Assembly: GCF_030486595.1 (NCBI RefSeq)
Contig: NZ_JAUJZH010000026.1
Coordinates: forward strand, 1-64,000
Reading direction: 5' to 3'
From: Variovorax ginsengisoli
Lineage (GTDB): Bacteria > Pseudomonadota > Gammaproteobacteria > Burkholderiales > Burkholderiaceae_C
DNA: 64,000 bases
Under the pieces are notes generated by a model. The model made no database searches and had not been told where the DNA came from. It worked only from the letters and a program-made list of their open reading frames with translations. Within the stretch, counting starts at the first letter, position 1. The number at the start of each line of letters is the position of its first letter. Below are positions 44,530-55,397 of this stretch, in pieces. Position numbers and translations under genes: made by a program.

Positions 44530-45453
44530 ATGCGGCCCAGCAACCTCCTCGTCGTCCCATTTCGCGAAGTGCGCCACTTCATGCCGGAGGACAGCCTGCA
44601 CGTCGAGGCGATCGGTGTCCGGGCCCAGCAGCACCATTGGAGAATTCCGGCCCACCGGCACGAGGAACTGCACCAGTTCCAGTTGCTCACCGCCGGGGCG
44701 CTGGTCGGCACCTTCGACGGCGAGCGTCATGCGCTGCGGGCGCCCGTGGCGCTGATGGTGGCGCCCGGGGTGGTGCACGGTTTCGACTACGAGCCCGACA
44801 GCGTCGGCACGCAGGTGACGGTGCCGAGCAGCGCACTGTCGTCCCTGTGCGCGCACTCGCCGGTGGTGGCGCAGCGGCTGGCGCAGACGCTGGTGCTCGA
44901 TGCCACGCACCTGGGTGACAACGCGGCGGCTTGCGCCCGGCATTTCTCCGCGCTGTCCGAGGAGTTCCAGTCCCAGCGCATCGGCCGCGCCGAGGCGCTG
45001 CAGTCCCAGGTCGTGCTGCTGGCCCTGTGGTTCCTGCGGCAGGAGATCGCGGCCACCGGCATCGGCCGGCGCCAGGCCCTGCGCGACACGCTGGTGCAGC
45101 GCTACCGGGCCCTGCTGGAGCGGCACTTCCACGAGCACCGGCCGCTGGCCTTCTATGCGCAGGCCCTGGACGTCACGGCCGACCACCTGAGCCGCGTCTG
45201 CAGGGCGGTGGCCAGCACCAGCGCGCTGGCGCTGCTGCACGAGCGCGTGGTGCTGGAAGCCAAGCGCATCCTGGCCCATACGCCCATGACGGTCTCGGAG
45301 GCCGCCTCGCAGCTGGGCTTCGACGATGCCGCCTATTTCAGCCGCTTCTTCAAGGCCGAGGTCGGCTGTGCGCCGTCGGAGTTCCGCCAGCGCATCGCTT
45401 CAGGTGCGCTGGCGGTGCCTGCGCCCGGGCGGACGCTCTCTCAGAGCCGCTGA
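44530..45453 (+). CDS. AraC-family transcriptional regulator
   Basis: A 307-residue AraC regulator with an N-terminal cupin-like ligand domain (VRAQQHHWRIPAHRHEELHQ, a His-rich cupin strand) and C-terminal double helix-turn-helix (LDVTADHLSRVCRAV; MTVSEAASQLGFDDAAYFSR). It is divergent from the Bug/ThDP-enzyme operon and probably regulates it. Its 3' end overlaps the acetyltransferase gene by 13 nt. Confidence 0.92.
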   Translation: MRPSNLLVVPFREVRHFMPEDSLHVEAIGVRAQQHHWRIPAHRHEELHQFQLLTAGALVGTFDGERHALRAPVALMVAPGVVHGFDYEPDSVGTQVTVPSSALSSLCAHSPVVAQRLAQTLVLDATHLGDNAAACARHFSALSEEFQSQRIGRAEALQSQVVLLALWFLRQEIAATGIGRRQALRDTLVQRYRALLERHFHEHRPLAFYAQALDVTADHLSRVCRAVASTSALALLHERVVLEAKRILAHTPMTVSEAASQLGFDDAAYFSRFFKAEVGCAPSEFRQRIASGALAVPAPGRTLSQSR

Positions 45454-45932
45454 ATCATTTCATGCCAGGACACGCCGCCGTGGTTCGAGGCGGATGGCTT
45501 GACGTAGTCGTAGCCCATGCGCCTGTAGAGTTCGATGTGGCGTTGCTTGCACATCAGGTGGACCTCGCGCTTGCCTGCAGCCCGCATCCTCCGCAGGAAC
45601 TCGGCCATCAGAAGCTTCGAGAAGCCCCGCCCCTGCCGGGTCGGCGCCACGGCCACCGACATGATGACGACCTTGGGTGCAGCAGGATCGTGCCCCACGA
45701 GTTCCTTGAATGCCGAGTCGGACATCGCGACCTGGTCCGCGCATCCGCTGTTGATGAAGCCGACGATCTCGCCGTCGATCTCCAACACCAGGAACCCCTG
45801 CGGATACACCTCGATGCGCTTGACGATCTTTGCCAGCGTGGCAGCTTCGTCGCCTTCGTAGGCGGTGCTTTCGATCTCGAAGCAACGCGCGGCGTCGCGG
45901 GGGACGGCATCGCGAAGGGTGGTCTGGGTCAT
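45441..45932 (-). CDS. GNAT-family N-acetyltransferase
   Basis: A 163-residue GNAT acetyltransferase (MTQTTLRDAVPRDAARCF). The acetyl-CoA-binding motif A is VAVAPTRQGRGFSKLLMAE and the C-terminal strand is RRMGYDYVKPSASNHGG. It would acetylate an amine or a small molecule; the acceptor is unknown. The start is ATG at 45932. Confidence 0.88.
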   Translation of the reverse strand: MTQTTLRDAVPRDAARCFEIESTAYEGDEAATLAKIVKRIEVYPQGFLVLEIDGEIVGFINSGCADQVAMSDSAFKELVGHDPAAPKVVIMSVAVAPTRQGRGFSKLLMAEFLRRMRAAGKREVHLMCKQRHIELYRRMGYDYVKPSASNHGGVSWHEMIQRL

Positions 45933-46085
45933 TGCGAAGAGATGCGGGTATGGGCGAGGGCGACAGTATCGGTTCGCCTGCGCCCTCGGTCCACCGAAGG
46001 CCTCGATGCATCCCCCGAATGGCAGATGTGCAAGCGCCGCACCTGCATGCAGACTCCGGCACGTCGCAATGTCAGAGGAGACGAG

Positions 46086-46658
46086 ATGGGAAGCAACAGC
46101 CGCGAAACGCGCGCCATGCGAATCGTGCGGATCCCGTCGAACAAGGTCGAAGGCCCGATTTCCGACTACCACGTGCTGACCTACGCCGACTCCGGCTTCG
46201 GCCCCTTGCCGCACTACACCAGGCGTCGCGTTCCGCGCGATCAGGTGGAAGCCATCGTCAACCGCATCAACCAGCGCGACGAGGCCGCGACCTTCTTCCC
46301 GCTGCCGCTGAGCGCGGTGCCCCGCAAGGTGATCTGGGACAAGCGCCACTGGGCGGAACTCCGCGCGCATCTTGCGGATTTTTTCCACGTCAATGCACGC
46401 ACCTTCGGTGCGCGTCGCATCCTCGTCGACTTGCAGTCCCCGCATGGCACCGCGCACCTGATGGAGGCGCTGCGCGGCGCGGTCGAGGATGTCCCGCCGG
46501 TCTGCGTGGACGAGATCGTCGTCGTCACGGCCGCTGAAGGCGACGACGACCAGCCGGCCCTTTCACGGCGCCAGCGCGACGCCAGCGTCATCGCAGCCAT
46601 CGTCAAGGACCACGAGGCGGCCGAAGCCGAGCGTCGCAATCGGCGGTCACGGCCGTAG
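46086..46658 (+). CDS. conserved hypothetical protein
   Basis: I do not recognise a family. The 190-residue product is polar and hydrophilic with no signal or membrane segment. It has a basic, Arg-rich C-terminus. The segment RVPRDQVEAIVNRINQRDEAATFF may be a helix-containing domain. AGAGGAGACG just upstream supports the ATG at 46086. It stands alone between a GNAT gene and a GntR gene. Confidence 0.6.
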   Translation: MGSNSRETRAMRIVRIPSNKVEGPISDYHVLTYADSGFGPLPHYTRRRVPRDQVEAIVNRINQRDEAATFFPLPLSAVPRKVIWDKRHWAELRAHLADFFHVNARTFGARRILVDLQSPHGTAHLMEALRGAVEDVPPVCVDEIVVVTAAEGDDDQPALSRRQRDASVIAAIVKDHEAAEAERRNRRSRP

Positions 46659-46692
46659 GGAGGGCGCAGGCCGGCCGCCTGCAAGCCTGACA

Positions 46693-47409
46693 TCACCCGG
46701 CGACGCCGGCCTGCGCTTCCCGTGCCTGGTTCAGGTCCGGCGAGTCCAGCAGCAGCTGCGCCGTGTGGTCCAGGTGGCGCGCGATCAGAGCCTGGGCGGT
46801 CGGGATGTCGCGGCCGAGCACCGCGTCGACGATCGCCTGGTGCTCGGCCTTGACGTCGCGCTCGGTGGCGGCCAGCGGGGCCGTCAGGAAGCGGTAGCGT
46901 TCGCTCTGCTGATAGAGCATCTGGTGCATCTTCAGCAGCCATTCGTTGGGGCAGCCGGACACCAGCGCGTGATGGAACTCGCCGTGGTTCGCGGCCCATT
47001 CGCGATTGAGATGGCGCGGCTGCCCGGCTTCGCGCTCGGCGATGCGCGTCAGCCGGTGGAGGGCCGAGACGATGCGCCCCTCCCAGGCCAGGTCGCCGTG
47101 CCGGATGGCTTCGGCGAGGCAGAGCTGCTCGACCTGGATGCGGGCCTCGACCAGGTTGCGCAGGTCGAGCGCCGAGACCGGACTGACCCGGTATCCGCGG
47201 GCCGGCTCCGACACCACCAGCGCCTCGGCCTCGAGCATCGCCAGGCCTTCGCGCACCGCACCGGCACTGACCGAGAGCTCTTCCGCCAAGGCAGCGATGT
47301 TGAGCTTCGAGCTCGGCAGCAGCCGCCCCTCGACGATCGCCGTGCGCAGCCGCTCGAACACCAGCCGTGTCTGGCTCATTCCCCGGGGGCGCTCGCTCGT
47401 CGCTGTCAT
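46693..47409 (-). CDS. GntR-family (FCD) transcriptional regulator
   Basis: A 238-residue GntR regulator of the FadR/FCD class. The winged helix-turn-helix is in VEGRLLPSSKLNIAALAEELS and SAGAVREGLAMLEAEALV, and the all-helical C-terminal FCD domain follows. It is divergent from a dioxygenase operon and the most likely repressor of it. Confidence 0.9.
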   Translation of the reverse strand: MTATSERPRGMSQTRLVFERLRTAIVEGRLLPSSKLNIAALAEELSVSAGAVREGLAMLEAEALVVSEPARGYRVSPVSALDLRNLVEARIQVEQLCLAEAIRHGDLAWEGRIVSALHRLTRIAEREAGQPRHLNREWAANHGEFHHALVSGCPNEWLLKMHQMLYQQSERYRFLTAPLAATERDVKAEHQAIVDAVLGRDIPTAQALIARHLDHTAQLLLDSPDLNQAREAQAGVAG

Positions 47410-47466
47410 GTGTGGTCCGAAAGGAATGATCTTCCTTGTTAACCCTAGGTATAGATAAAGCGTCTG

Positions 47467-47503
47467 TCGATATAGTTTGTCTTGAAGAATATATTATTTC
47501 GAG
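47467..47503 (+). promoter_or_regulatory. candidate promoter and operator for dioxygenase operon
   Basis: TCGATA (47467-47472), a 17-nt spacer and TATATT (47490-47495) form a plausible sigma-70 promoter, about 36 nt upstream of the dioxygenase ATG, in an AT-rich patch that stands out here. CTTGAA (47481-47486) and TTCGAG (47498-47503) are near-inverted repeats that could be a GntR site. This is weak evidence. Confidence 0.4.
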
Positions 47504-47530
47504 CTTCGCGAGAAGTACCGGAGACAGACC

Positions 47531-48499
47531 ATGGCCATCGAGCTTCGTACCCGGAAGGACCCGTATCGGGCCGCCGTTCATGGCGTGCATTCGCTGGACG
47601 GCATCGTCTTCACGGTCCCCGACCTCGACGATGCAGTGCGCTTCTACGAGGCCTTCGGGCTGGAGACGAAGCGCGTCGGCGATCGGCTCGACTTGCACAC
47701 GCTCGGCCATCCGCATGCCTGGGCGTCCGTCCATGCGGCGCCGGGGCCGAAGAAGCTCCAGTACCTGCGCTTCGGCTGCTTCGCCGAAGACTTCGATGCG
47801 ATTGCCGCGCGCATCGAGACGCTGGGCGTCGAGCGCTGCGCGCCGCATCCCCTGGGCAGCGGCGAAGGCCTGTGGGTCAAGCATCCGGACGGCTTCCCGG
47901 TGCAGGTCGTGGTGGCCGCCAAGAGCACGCCGGACCTGCGCAGCGAGAAGCAGGTGGAGCCGCCCGTGCCGCTGGGCACCGGCGCTTCGCTGGCGCGCTC
48001 GCGCATCCCGAAGGTCCGGCCGCGCCGCCTGTCGCACGTGCTGCTGCACTGTCCCGACGTGTCGCGCGCCATCCATTTCTACGAGGACGCGCTCGGCCTG
48101 CGCCTGACCGACCGCTCGGCCGACCTGGTGGTGTTCATGCACGGCGTGCACGGCAGCGACCACCACCTGATCGCCATGGCGAAGTCCGATGGGCCCGGCC
48201 TGCACCACCTGAGCTGGGACGTGGCCAGCATCGACGAGGTCGGGCGCGGCATGGAGCAGATGTACGCGGCCGGCTTCACGCGCGGCTGGGGCGTCGGGCG
48301 CCACGTGCTGGGCTCGAACTACTTCTACTACGCGCGGGACCCGTGGGGCAGCTACAGCGAGTATTCGTTCGACATCGACTACGTGCCGGGCGATTTCGAG
48401 TGGCGCTCAGGCGACCACCCGCCCGAGGATTCCTTCTACGCCTGGGGCCCCGCGGTGCCCGAGGACTTCATCACCAACTTCGAGATCCGGAACGGTTGA
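47531..48499 (+). CDS. two-domain extradiol (VOC) dioxygenase
   Basis: A 322-residue type I extradiol dioxygenase, not closely alike to the one at 19848. The likely Fe ligands are His in RLSHVLLHCPD, His in HGSDHHLIAMA and Glu in WGSYSEYSFDIDYV. It cleaves a catechol meta to the hydroxyls. A GGAG lies 7 nt before the ATG. It is the first gene of an operon with an FAH hydrolase and a LIV-type importer and is controlled by the divergent GntR gene. Confidence 0.9.
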   Translation: MAIELRTRKDPYRAAVHGVHSLDGIVFTVPDLDDAVRFYEAFGLETKRVGDRLDLHTLGHPHAWASVHAAPGPKKLQYLRFGCFAEDFDAIAARIETLGVERCAPHPLGSGEGLWVKHPDGFPVQVVVAAKSTPDLRSEKQVEPPVPLGTGASLARSRIPKVRPRRLSHVLLHCPDVSRAIHFYEDALGLRLTDRSADLVVFMHGVHGSDHHLIAMAKSDGPGLHHLSWDVASIDEVGRGMEQMYAAGFTRGWGVGRHVLGSNYFYYARDPWGSYSEYSFDIDYVPGDFEWRSGDHPPEDSFYAWGPAVPEDFITNFEIRNG

Positions 48500-48506
48500 C
48501 TGCACC

Positions 48507-49361
48507 ATGCGCCTCATCGCTTTTCAGAACCAGGGCCAGTCCGCCATCGGCCTGCGCCTGGGCCAGGAGGTCGTCGACCTCACGGCCGAAGGCCTGCCCG
48601 CCACCCTCGACGCGCTGTTGCGCGCCGGGCCCGAAGGCCTGGCCGCGGCGCAGCGCGCCGGCGCCTCGGCCCGGACGCGGCTGCCGCTGGCGGACATCGC
48701 CTGGCTGCCGCCGCTGCAGTCGCCCGCCAAGGCGATCGCGGTCGGCCTCAACTACGTCGACCATGCGGCCGAGGGCAACTTCGAGCCGCCCAAGTACCCG
48801 GTGCTGTTCCATCGCTTCCCCTCGTCGTGGGTCGGCCACGGCCAGCCGCTGGTGCGTCCGCACGTGTCGACCCAGTTCGACTACGAAGGCGAGCTGGTGG
48901 TCGTGATCGGCAAGGGCGGCCGCTACATCGACAAGGCGAAGGCGCTCGACCACGTGGCCGGCTATTCGCTCTTCAACGACGGCTCGATCCGCGACTACCA
49001 GTTCAAGTCGGCCCAGTGGATGATGGGCAAGAACTTCGACCGCTCCGGCGCCTTTGGCCCGGAACTGGTCACGGCCGACGAACTGCCCCCGGGCGCCACC
49101 GGCCTGAAGCTCCAGACCCGCCTCAACGGCCAGGTGCTGCAGGAGGCCGATACCCGCGACATGATCTTCGACGTCGCCACCCTGGTGTCGGTGTGCTCGG
49201 AACCCTTCGCGCTGCAGCCCGGCGACATCATCATCGCCGGCACGCCCGCGGGTGTCGGCTTCGCGCGCAAGCCGCCGATCTTCATGAAGGCCGGAGATGT
49301 CTGCGAGGTCGAGATCGAAGGGGTCGGCCTGCTGTCGAACCCGGTGGTCGACGGCGACTGA
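48507..49361 (+). CDS. fumarylacetoacetate hydrolase family protein
   Basis: A 284-residue FAH-fold hydrolase with metal-ligand region STQFDYEGELVVVIGK, preceded by GLNYVDHAAEGNF and followed by AGTPAGVGFARKPP. It follows the extradiol dioxygenase by 7 nt and probably hydrolyses its ring-cleavage product, or decarboxylates it. It parallels the gene at 18964 in the other ring-cleavage operon. Confidence 0.92.
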   Translation: MRLIAFQNQGQSAIGLRLGQEVVDLTAEGLPATLDALLRAGPEGLAAAQRAGASARTRLPLADIAWLPPLQSPAKAIAVGLNYVDHAAEGNFEPPKYPVLFHRFPSSWVGHGQPLVRPHVSTQFDYEGELVVVIGKGGRYIDKAKALDHVAGYSLFNDGSIRDYQFKSAQWMMGKNFDRSGAFGPELVTADELPPGATGLKLQTRLNGQVLQEADTRDMIFDVATLVSVCSEPFALQPGDIIIAGTPAGVGFARKPPIFMKAGDVCEVEIEGVGLLSNPVVDGD

Positions 49362-49407
49362 CAGGCAGGCGCCGACCGCTTCCCCGAACAACTACAGGAG
49401 ACAGAGC

Positions 49408-50622
49408 ATGAACATGGACCGTCGTTCCTTCGTGGCAGCGGCCGGCGCCCTCGGCGCCAGCGCGCTGTGGAGTTCGCAGGCCGGCGCCCAGCCCAGCGGG
49501 GCGCCGATCAAGGTCGGCGGCACGCTGGCGCTGACCGGCCCGCTGTCGTCCACCGGGCTGGTGCACAAGCTCACCGGCGAGATCTATGTCGACTCGCTCA
49601 ACAAGCGCGGCGGCCTGCTCGGCCGGCCGGTGGAGTGGGTGCTGAAGGACGACCAGTCCAAGCCCGACCTGGCCCGAACGCTGTATGAGCAGCTCGTGAC
49701 GGCCGACAAGGTCGACCTGCTGATCGGGCCCTATGCCACCGGCAACATCCTGTCGGCGATGGGCGTGGCGCAGCGCTACAACAAGACCCTGGTGCACCAC
49801 ACCTTCGGCATCCCGAACCTGGCCAAGTACGACCAGCAGTTCCCGGCCTGGTCAATCGGCCCCGAACCCGAGAAGACCCTGCCGGCGCTGGTGCTGACCG
49901 CGCTGGCCTCATCGTCGGCGCCGCCCAAGACCATCGCGGTCGTGACCAGCAAGTTCCCGTCGGTGCACTTCGTGGCGCTCGGCGCGCGCGAAGTGGCCAA
50001 GCAGCGCGGCATCAAGGAGGTGCTGTTCCTCGAGTGGGACTTCGGCAATCGCGACTTCGGCCCGATCGCCGGCCGCGTGAAGGAAGCCAACCCGGACTTC
50101 ATCTGGACCGGCGCCATCGGCCTCGAGGGCAACCAGCTGCTCGACGCCATGAAGAAGATCGACTATGCGCCGCTGCACCACTTCTATCACGTGCCCGCGC
50201 CGGCGCCGATGCTGAAGGCGCCCGAGGCCAACGGGGCGTTGTCGATGACCATCTTCGAGGACCATCCGCCGTTCACCAACAACCCGGTGGCGGCCGAGTT
50301 CGTCAAGGTCTACCGCGAGCGCGCCGCCGGCGCCGGCATGCCCGACACCGCGGTCGAGACCCAGGCCGCGGCTTCGTTCACGGCCTGGCAGATCATCGAG
50401 GCCGCGGTGATCGCCACCAAGGGCCTGGACGACAAGGCGATGGCCGCCTGGCTGCGCGCCAACCAGGTCGACACCATCCAGGGCAAGCTGCGCTTCAACG
50501 AGCGCGGCAACTTCGGCGCCGACCTGAGCCGCGTCAAGCAGGTGCAGAACGGCAAGTGGGTCACGGTCTGGCCGGCCGAATGGGCGGCCCCCGGCGCCAA
50601 GCTGCAGACCCGCGGCGCCTGA
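49408..50622 (+). CDS. LIV-type ABC receptor, Tat-type signal
   Basis: A 404-residue periplasmic binding protein of the Leu/Ile/Val-type (type I) receptor family. The signal MNMDRRSFVAAAGALGASAL has a twin-arginine pattern. The mature domain begins GAPIKVGGTLALTGPLSSTG, characteristic of these receptors. AGGAGACAG precedes the ATG at 49408. In this catabolic operon the ligand is more likely an aromatic acid than an amino acid. Confidence 0.92.
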   Translation: MNMDRRSFVAAAGALGASALWSSQAGAQPSGAPIKVGGTLALTGPLSSTGLVHKLTGEIYVDSLNKRGGLLGRPVEWVLKDDQSKPDLARTLYEQLVTADKVDLLIGPYATGNILSAMGVAQRYNKTLVHHTFGIPNLAKYDQQFPAWSIGPEPEKTLPALVLTALASSSAPPKTIAVVTSKFPSVHFVALGAREVAKQRGIKEVLFLEWDFGNRDFGPIAGRVKEANPDFIWTGAIGLEGNQLLDAMKKIDYAPLHHFYHVPAPAPMLKAPEANGALSMTIFEDHPPFTNNPVAAEFVKVYRERAAGAGMPDTAVETQAAASFTAWQIIEAAVIATKGLDDKAMAAWLRANQVDTIQGKLRFNERGNFGADLSRVKQVQNGKWVTVWPAEWAAPGAKLQTRGA

Positions 50623-50626
50623 GCCG

Positions 50627-51487
50627 ATGGCATTGCCGAGCGCCACACTTCTCGCCCAGGCCATCCTTGCGGGGCTCTTCACGGGAGCGCTCTACGGCCT
50701 GCTGGGCCTGGGCCTGAGCCTGTCGTGGGGCATGCTGCGGCAGATCAACCTGGCGCATTTCGCGCTCGCCTTCCTCGGCGCCTACCTGACCTACGAGCTG
50801 TCGAGCCGGCGCGGTGTCGACCCGCTGCTCTCGCTGGTCTTCATCGTGCCGCTGTTCTTCGCGCTCGGCACGGCCTTGCACTGGGTGCTGACGCGCTTTC
50901 GGGTCAGCCCGTTCAACTCGCTGCTGGTGACCTTCGGCGTCACCGTGATCATCGAGGCGCTGCTGCAATGGATCTGGACCGCCGACTACCGCAAGCTGGA
51001 GTCGAGCTATGCCGAGCACAAGCTGCGGCTCGGGCCGCTGTTCCTGCCGCTGCCGGAGCTGATCACATTGGGGCTGGGCGTCGGCATCTCGCTCGCCGTG
51101 TGGGTGGCGCTGCGCCGCACCGACCTCGGCAAGGCGATGCGCGCCGCCGCCGAGGACGCCCCGATCGCCGCCGCCTTCGGCGTCAACCAGAACGCGCTGG
51201 CGCTGATGCTGTCCGGCCTGAATGCCGCGCTGGCCGGCGTGGCGGGCGTGTGCATCGCGCTGGCCTACACGCTGTCGCCGTCGCAGATCTACGCCTGGAT
51301 CGGCGTGGTCTTCGCCGCCGTGATGCTCGGCGGGCTGGGCCGGCCGCTCGGGCCGCTGATCGCCGGCTGCGTCATCGGCGTCACCGAAGCCGTGACGATG
51401 GCGGTCACCGCGCCCTCGTGGGCGCCGCTGGTGTCTTTCTCGCTGCTAATGCTGGTGTTGCTGGCGCGGCCGGGGAGGGTGGCCTGA
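50627..51487 (+). CDS. LivH-type ABC permease
   Basis: A 286-residue membrane permease of the LivH type (LLGLGLSLSWGMLRQINLAHFA; RAAAEDAPIAAAFGVNQNAL coupling loop). It forms the channel with the LivM half of the next protein. It ends in TGATG, with its stop overlapping the start of the fusion gene by one nucleotide. Confidence 0.9.
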   Translation: MALPSATLLAQAILAGLFTGALYGLLGLGLSLSWGMLRQINLAHFALAFLGAYLTYELSSRRGVDPLLSLVFIVPLFFALGTALHWVLTRFRVSPFNSLLVTFGVTVIIEALLQWIWTADYRKLESSYAEHKLRLGPLFLPLPELITLGLGVGISLAVWVALRRTDLGKAMRAAAEDAPIAAAFGVNQNALALMLSGLNAALAGVAGVCIALAYTLSPSQIYAWIGVVFAAVMLGGLGRPLGPLIAGCVIGVTEAVTMAVTAPSWAPLVSFSLLMLVLLARPGRVA

Positions 51488-53305
51488 TGAAGCGCTCCCT
51501 GCTCGTGATCCTGGCGGCCGGCGCGGGCCTGGCCACGGTGCCGTGGCTCGGGCTGCCGGCCTTCTACGAGTCGATCCTCTACCTGGTGCTGCACTGGATC
51601 GCGCTCGCCACCTCGTGGAACTTGCTGTCCGGCTACTCGGGCTATTTCTCGTTCGGCCATGGCGCCTTCTTCGGCATCGGCATGTACACCACGGCGACCT
51701 TGGCGACCCGCTTCGACATCCCGTTCCTGTGGACCTTGCCGGCCGCCGGCCTGGTGGCCGCGCTGTTCGGCACCCTGCTGGGCGCGGTGGCCTTCCGGGT
51801 CCAGGCGGTGCGGGCCGAGCTGTTCTCGCTGCTCACCCTGGCCGCCACCTTCGTGGTGGCCACGCTCATCCTCAACACGCCGATCGACGGCGGCCCGGGC
51901 GTCTACATGAGCGCGGTGCCGGTGCCCGCGATCGGGCCCACGGCCTCAGGCACCTTCTATCTGCTGGCGCTGGCGGTCGCGCTGGCCACGGTGGTGGCCG
52001 CGCTGGTGGTCTACCACTCGCGCTTCGGCACCGGCCTGTTCGCGATCCACGACGACGAGGACGTCGCCGAGGTGATGGGCGTGCCGACCTTCCGCTACAA
52101 GCTCGGCGCCTTCGCGCTGTCCTGCGGCCTGGCCGGCGTGGTCGGCGGCGTGCAGGCGCTGTTCATCTCCTATGTGACCACCGGTGACACCTTCACGATC
52201 GCGCTGCCGCTCACGGTGGTGCTGATGGCGGTGCTCGGCGGCACGCGGCACTGGGCCGGCCCGATCGTCGGCGCCACCGCGATCACGCTGCTGCTCTATG
52301 CCTTCACGGGCGGCGACACCGCGATCATCGGCAAGGGCCTGACCGGGCTGGTGCTGATCGTCGTGATCCTCTTCATGCCCGAAGGGCTGCTCGGCCAGGC
52401 CCTGAAATGGTGGCACGCGCGGCGCGGCGCCGGGACGATCGCAGCGCCCGCGCCTGCGCGTGCGCCGGCCCTGGCGACGGGCGGGCCGGCCGTGTCGCCA
52501 CGGCCGGTGGCCGGCGCCGGCGAGGTGCTGCTGCGCGCCCGGGGCGTGCGCAAGTCATTCAAGGGCGTGCAGGCCTTGCGCGGCGTCGACCTCGAACTGC
52601 GGCGCGGCGAAATCCTTGGGCTGCTCGGTCCCAACGGCTCGGGCAAGTCGACCTTCATCAATGTCGCGAGCGGCCACTATGCGGTGACGGCGGGGGTGAT
52701 CGAGTTCGACGGCCGGCGCATCTCGGGCATTCCGGCCCACCGCATCGCGCACGGCGGCATGGCGCGCACCTACCAGATCCCGAGGCCCTTCGCCCATCTC
52801 ACGGTGCTCGAGAACGTCGCGCTGCCGGCGATGTTCGGCGCCGCCTCGCTCGACCGCCGCACTGCCGAGGCCGAGGCCTGGCAGTGGCTGGCCTTCACCG
52901 GCCTCACCGAGCGTGCCGGGGCGCTGCCCGGCGAGCTCAACCTGCACCAGCGCAAGTTCCTCGAGTTCGCGCGCGCGCTGGCCTCGCGGCCCCAGGTGCT
53001 GATGCTCGACGAGGTGCTGTCGGGCCTGACGCCGTCGGAGATCGACGAGGCGGTGGCGCTGATCCGGCGCATCCGCGACCAGGGCGCGACCATCGTCTTC
53101 GTCGAGCACGTGATGCGGGCCGTGATGGCGCTGTGCGACCGGGTCGTGATCTTCCATCGCGGCGAGGTGCTGGCCGAGGGCGAGCCGCGCGAGGTCATGC
53201 AGCGGCCGGCGGTGGTCTCGGCCTACCTGGGCCAGGCGATGGCGCCGGCGTGCGCCGAGGCCGCCGACGAAGCGCCGATCCCCATCGCCGTCGCGGAGCC
53301 GAGCC

Positions 53306-53313
<8 letters not shown>
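51487..53313 (+). CDS. LivM permease fused to LivG ATPase
   Basis: A 608-residue fusion. Residues about 1-320 are a LivM-type permease (NLLSGYSGYFSFGHGAFFG; DDEDVAEVMGVPTFRYK). A Pro/Ala-rich linker at about 325-352 leads to a LivG-type ATPase with Walker A LGPNGSGKST, the region LPGELNLHQRKFLEFARAL (where the usual LSGG signature is replaced), and Walker B VLMLDEVLSGLTPSE. No stop separates the parts. The gene overlaps the following LivF gene by 8 nt. Confidence 0.93.
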
Positions 53314-54033
<720 letters not shown>

Positions 54034-54049
<16 letters not shown>

Positions 54050-54678
54050 CTAAGCCTTCGGCCCCCTGAGACGGTCGAGTCGAGACCGATCCATTCGCCG
54101 TCCGCCGCATACCAGAGGTCGATCGGCTGCGCGGTCCCGGTGATGCGCCATCGCGAAGCCGCGACAGGCACGCCACGCACCTCGACGGTGTCGCTGCCTT
54201 GCGGCTTCACCTGCACGGTCTCGGCGCGGCCGGTCTGGGCGTTGAACAGGCGGGTCTGCGTCAGGATCGCCGGGTTCCAGTAGGCGAAGCTCATCACGCA
54301 GCCGACCAGCGACTGTGCGGAGTCGTCCGGCACCGGGGCAGGGCCTTCGGCCTCGGCTCGCACGCGGGTGGTCTTGCCGTTTTCTTCGGTGGTGGAGGCG
54401 AGGCCGGTCAGGCAGTTGCCGCGCCACTGCTCGATCGCCTGGTGGCGGTAGCGGTAGACCGCGAGCCCGAGCATCTTGACGACGAAGCTGGCGTCGCTGC
54501 TGATCTGCCTGTCGTTCCCCGTTGCGGTGCTCATGAAGCGGTGCTCGCCGATCGGTTGGCCGTCGAGCGTGACCTGGAAGTCCCATTGGCGACGGGTGTC
54601 CGACCACGCCGGCGGCGCGTTCGTGGCCAGCAGGCCGAGCAGCAGCGCCGTTGCGAGGGAGATGGAGCGCTCAGCCAT
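54034..54678 (-). CDS. exported DUF6134-like protein
   Basis: A 214-residue protein with a signal peptide (ISLATALLLGLLATNAPPAWS) and a beta-rich exported domain (RQWDFQVTLDGQPIGEHRF; VEVRGVPVAASRWRITG; GLDSTVSGGRRLSYRLK). The features match the DUF6134 family, of unknown function. It overlaps the upstream DUF2878 gene by 8 nt, so the two are probably a unit. I favour this assignment over a generic hypothetical only moderately. Confidence 0.75.
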
Positions 54679-55225
54679 GCGCCGGCTCCGGAACCGTGAC
54701 ACCGTCGAACCGGATCGACAGCCAGACCAGGGTCGGCAAGGAAATGGCCCAGCCCAGGGCCAGCGCGAACAGTGCCGGCGGGGCGTCGACGAACTGCGCC
54801 GCGCCCAGCCGCACGCCGGAGGCAAAGGCCAGGGGCCCGGCCACCGCGCCCAGCAGCGCGGCCAGCCAGAGCCGATGCCGGAGCCAGCGCAGCGTGACGT
54901 TCAATGCGATCGCGAACAGGCCCCAGAGGGCAACGATCCAATAGGGCGCCAGGCGCGGATCGAACTGTCCCGAAGGATAGGTCACCTGGCCTGTGGCGGT
55001 GTGCACCGACTCGGTGGCGAAGCCGATCAGCATCGCGAGGCCCACCAGGCAGGCTTCGCGTCGCGGCCGGGCCGACACCGCCAGGTGCCAGCCGATGCCG
55101 GCCAGTACGCAGGCTGTGCCCCAGAGCGGCATGTGGCGCGCGGCGCCCAGCACCGCGGCGAACCAGGCCAGCTGGGACACGGCGAGGTTCGCGAATCGGA
55201 TGGAGGGCGTCGGCGGCGGCTTCAT
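54671..55225 (-). CDS. DUF2878-like membrane protein
   Basis: A 184-residue inner-membrane protein with five or so hydrophobic helices (NLAVSQLAWFAAVLGAAR; LVGLAMLIGFATESVHTATG; PYWIVALWGLFAIALNVTL). This pattern, with a Trp/Glu-rich helix, fits the DUF2878 family, which has no assigned function. The start is ATG at 55225. It is the upstream partner of the exported DUF6134-like gene. Confidence 0.75.
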   Translation of the reverse strand: MKPPPTPSIRFANLAVSQLAWFAAVLGAARHMPLWGTACVLAGIGWHLAVSARPRREACLVGLAMLIGFATESVHTATGQVTYPSGQFDPRLAPYWIVALWGLFAIALNVTLRWLRHRLWLAALLGAVAGPLAFASGVRLGAAQFVDAPPALFALALGWAISLPTLVWLSIRFDGVTVPEPAHG

Positions 55226-55397
55226 GGGGCTGTCCTTGGCGGCCGCAGAGGAGGGTGATCTGGAGCGCTGCCGCCCCGTCTTTACGCACCGGACCCGGGT
55301 TTGGATCTCCGCGGCAGGCCCGGCGTAGGCGAAGAGTGCGCTGGATCGGCCCCATTGTCCTACCCTGCGGACGAGCGGGCGGGCGCCCATTGGGCCA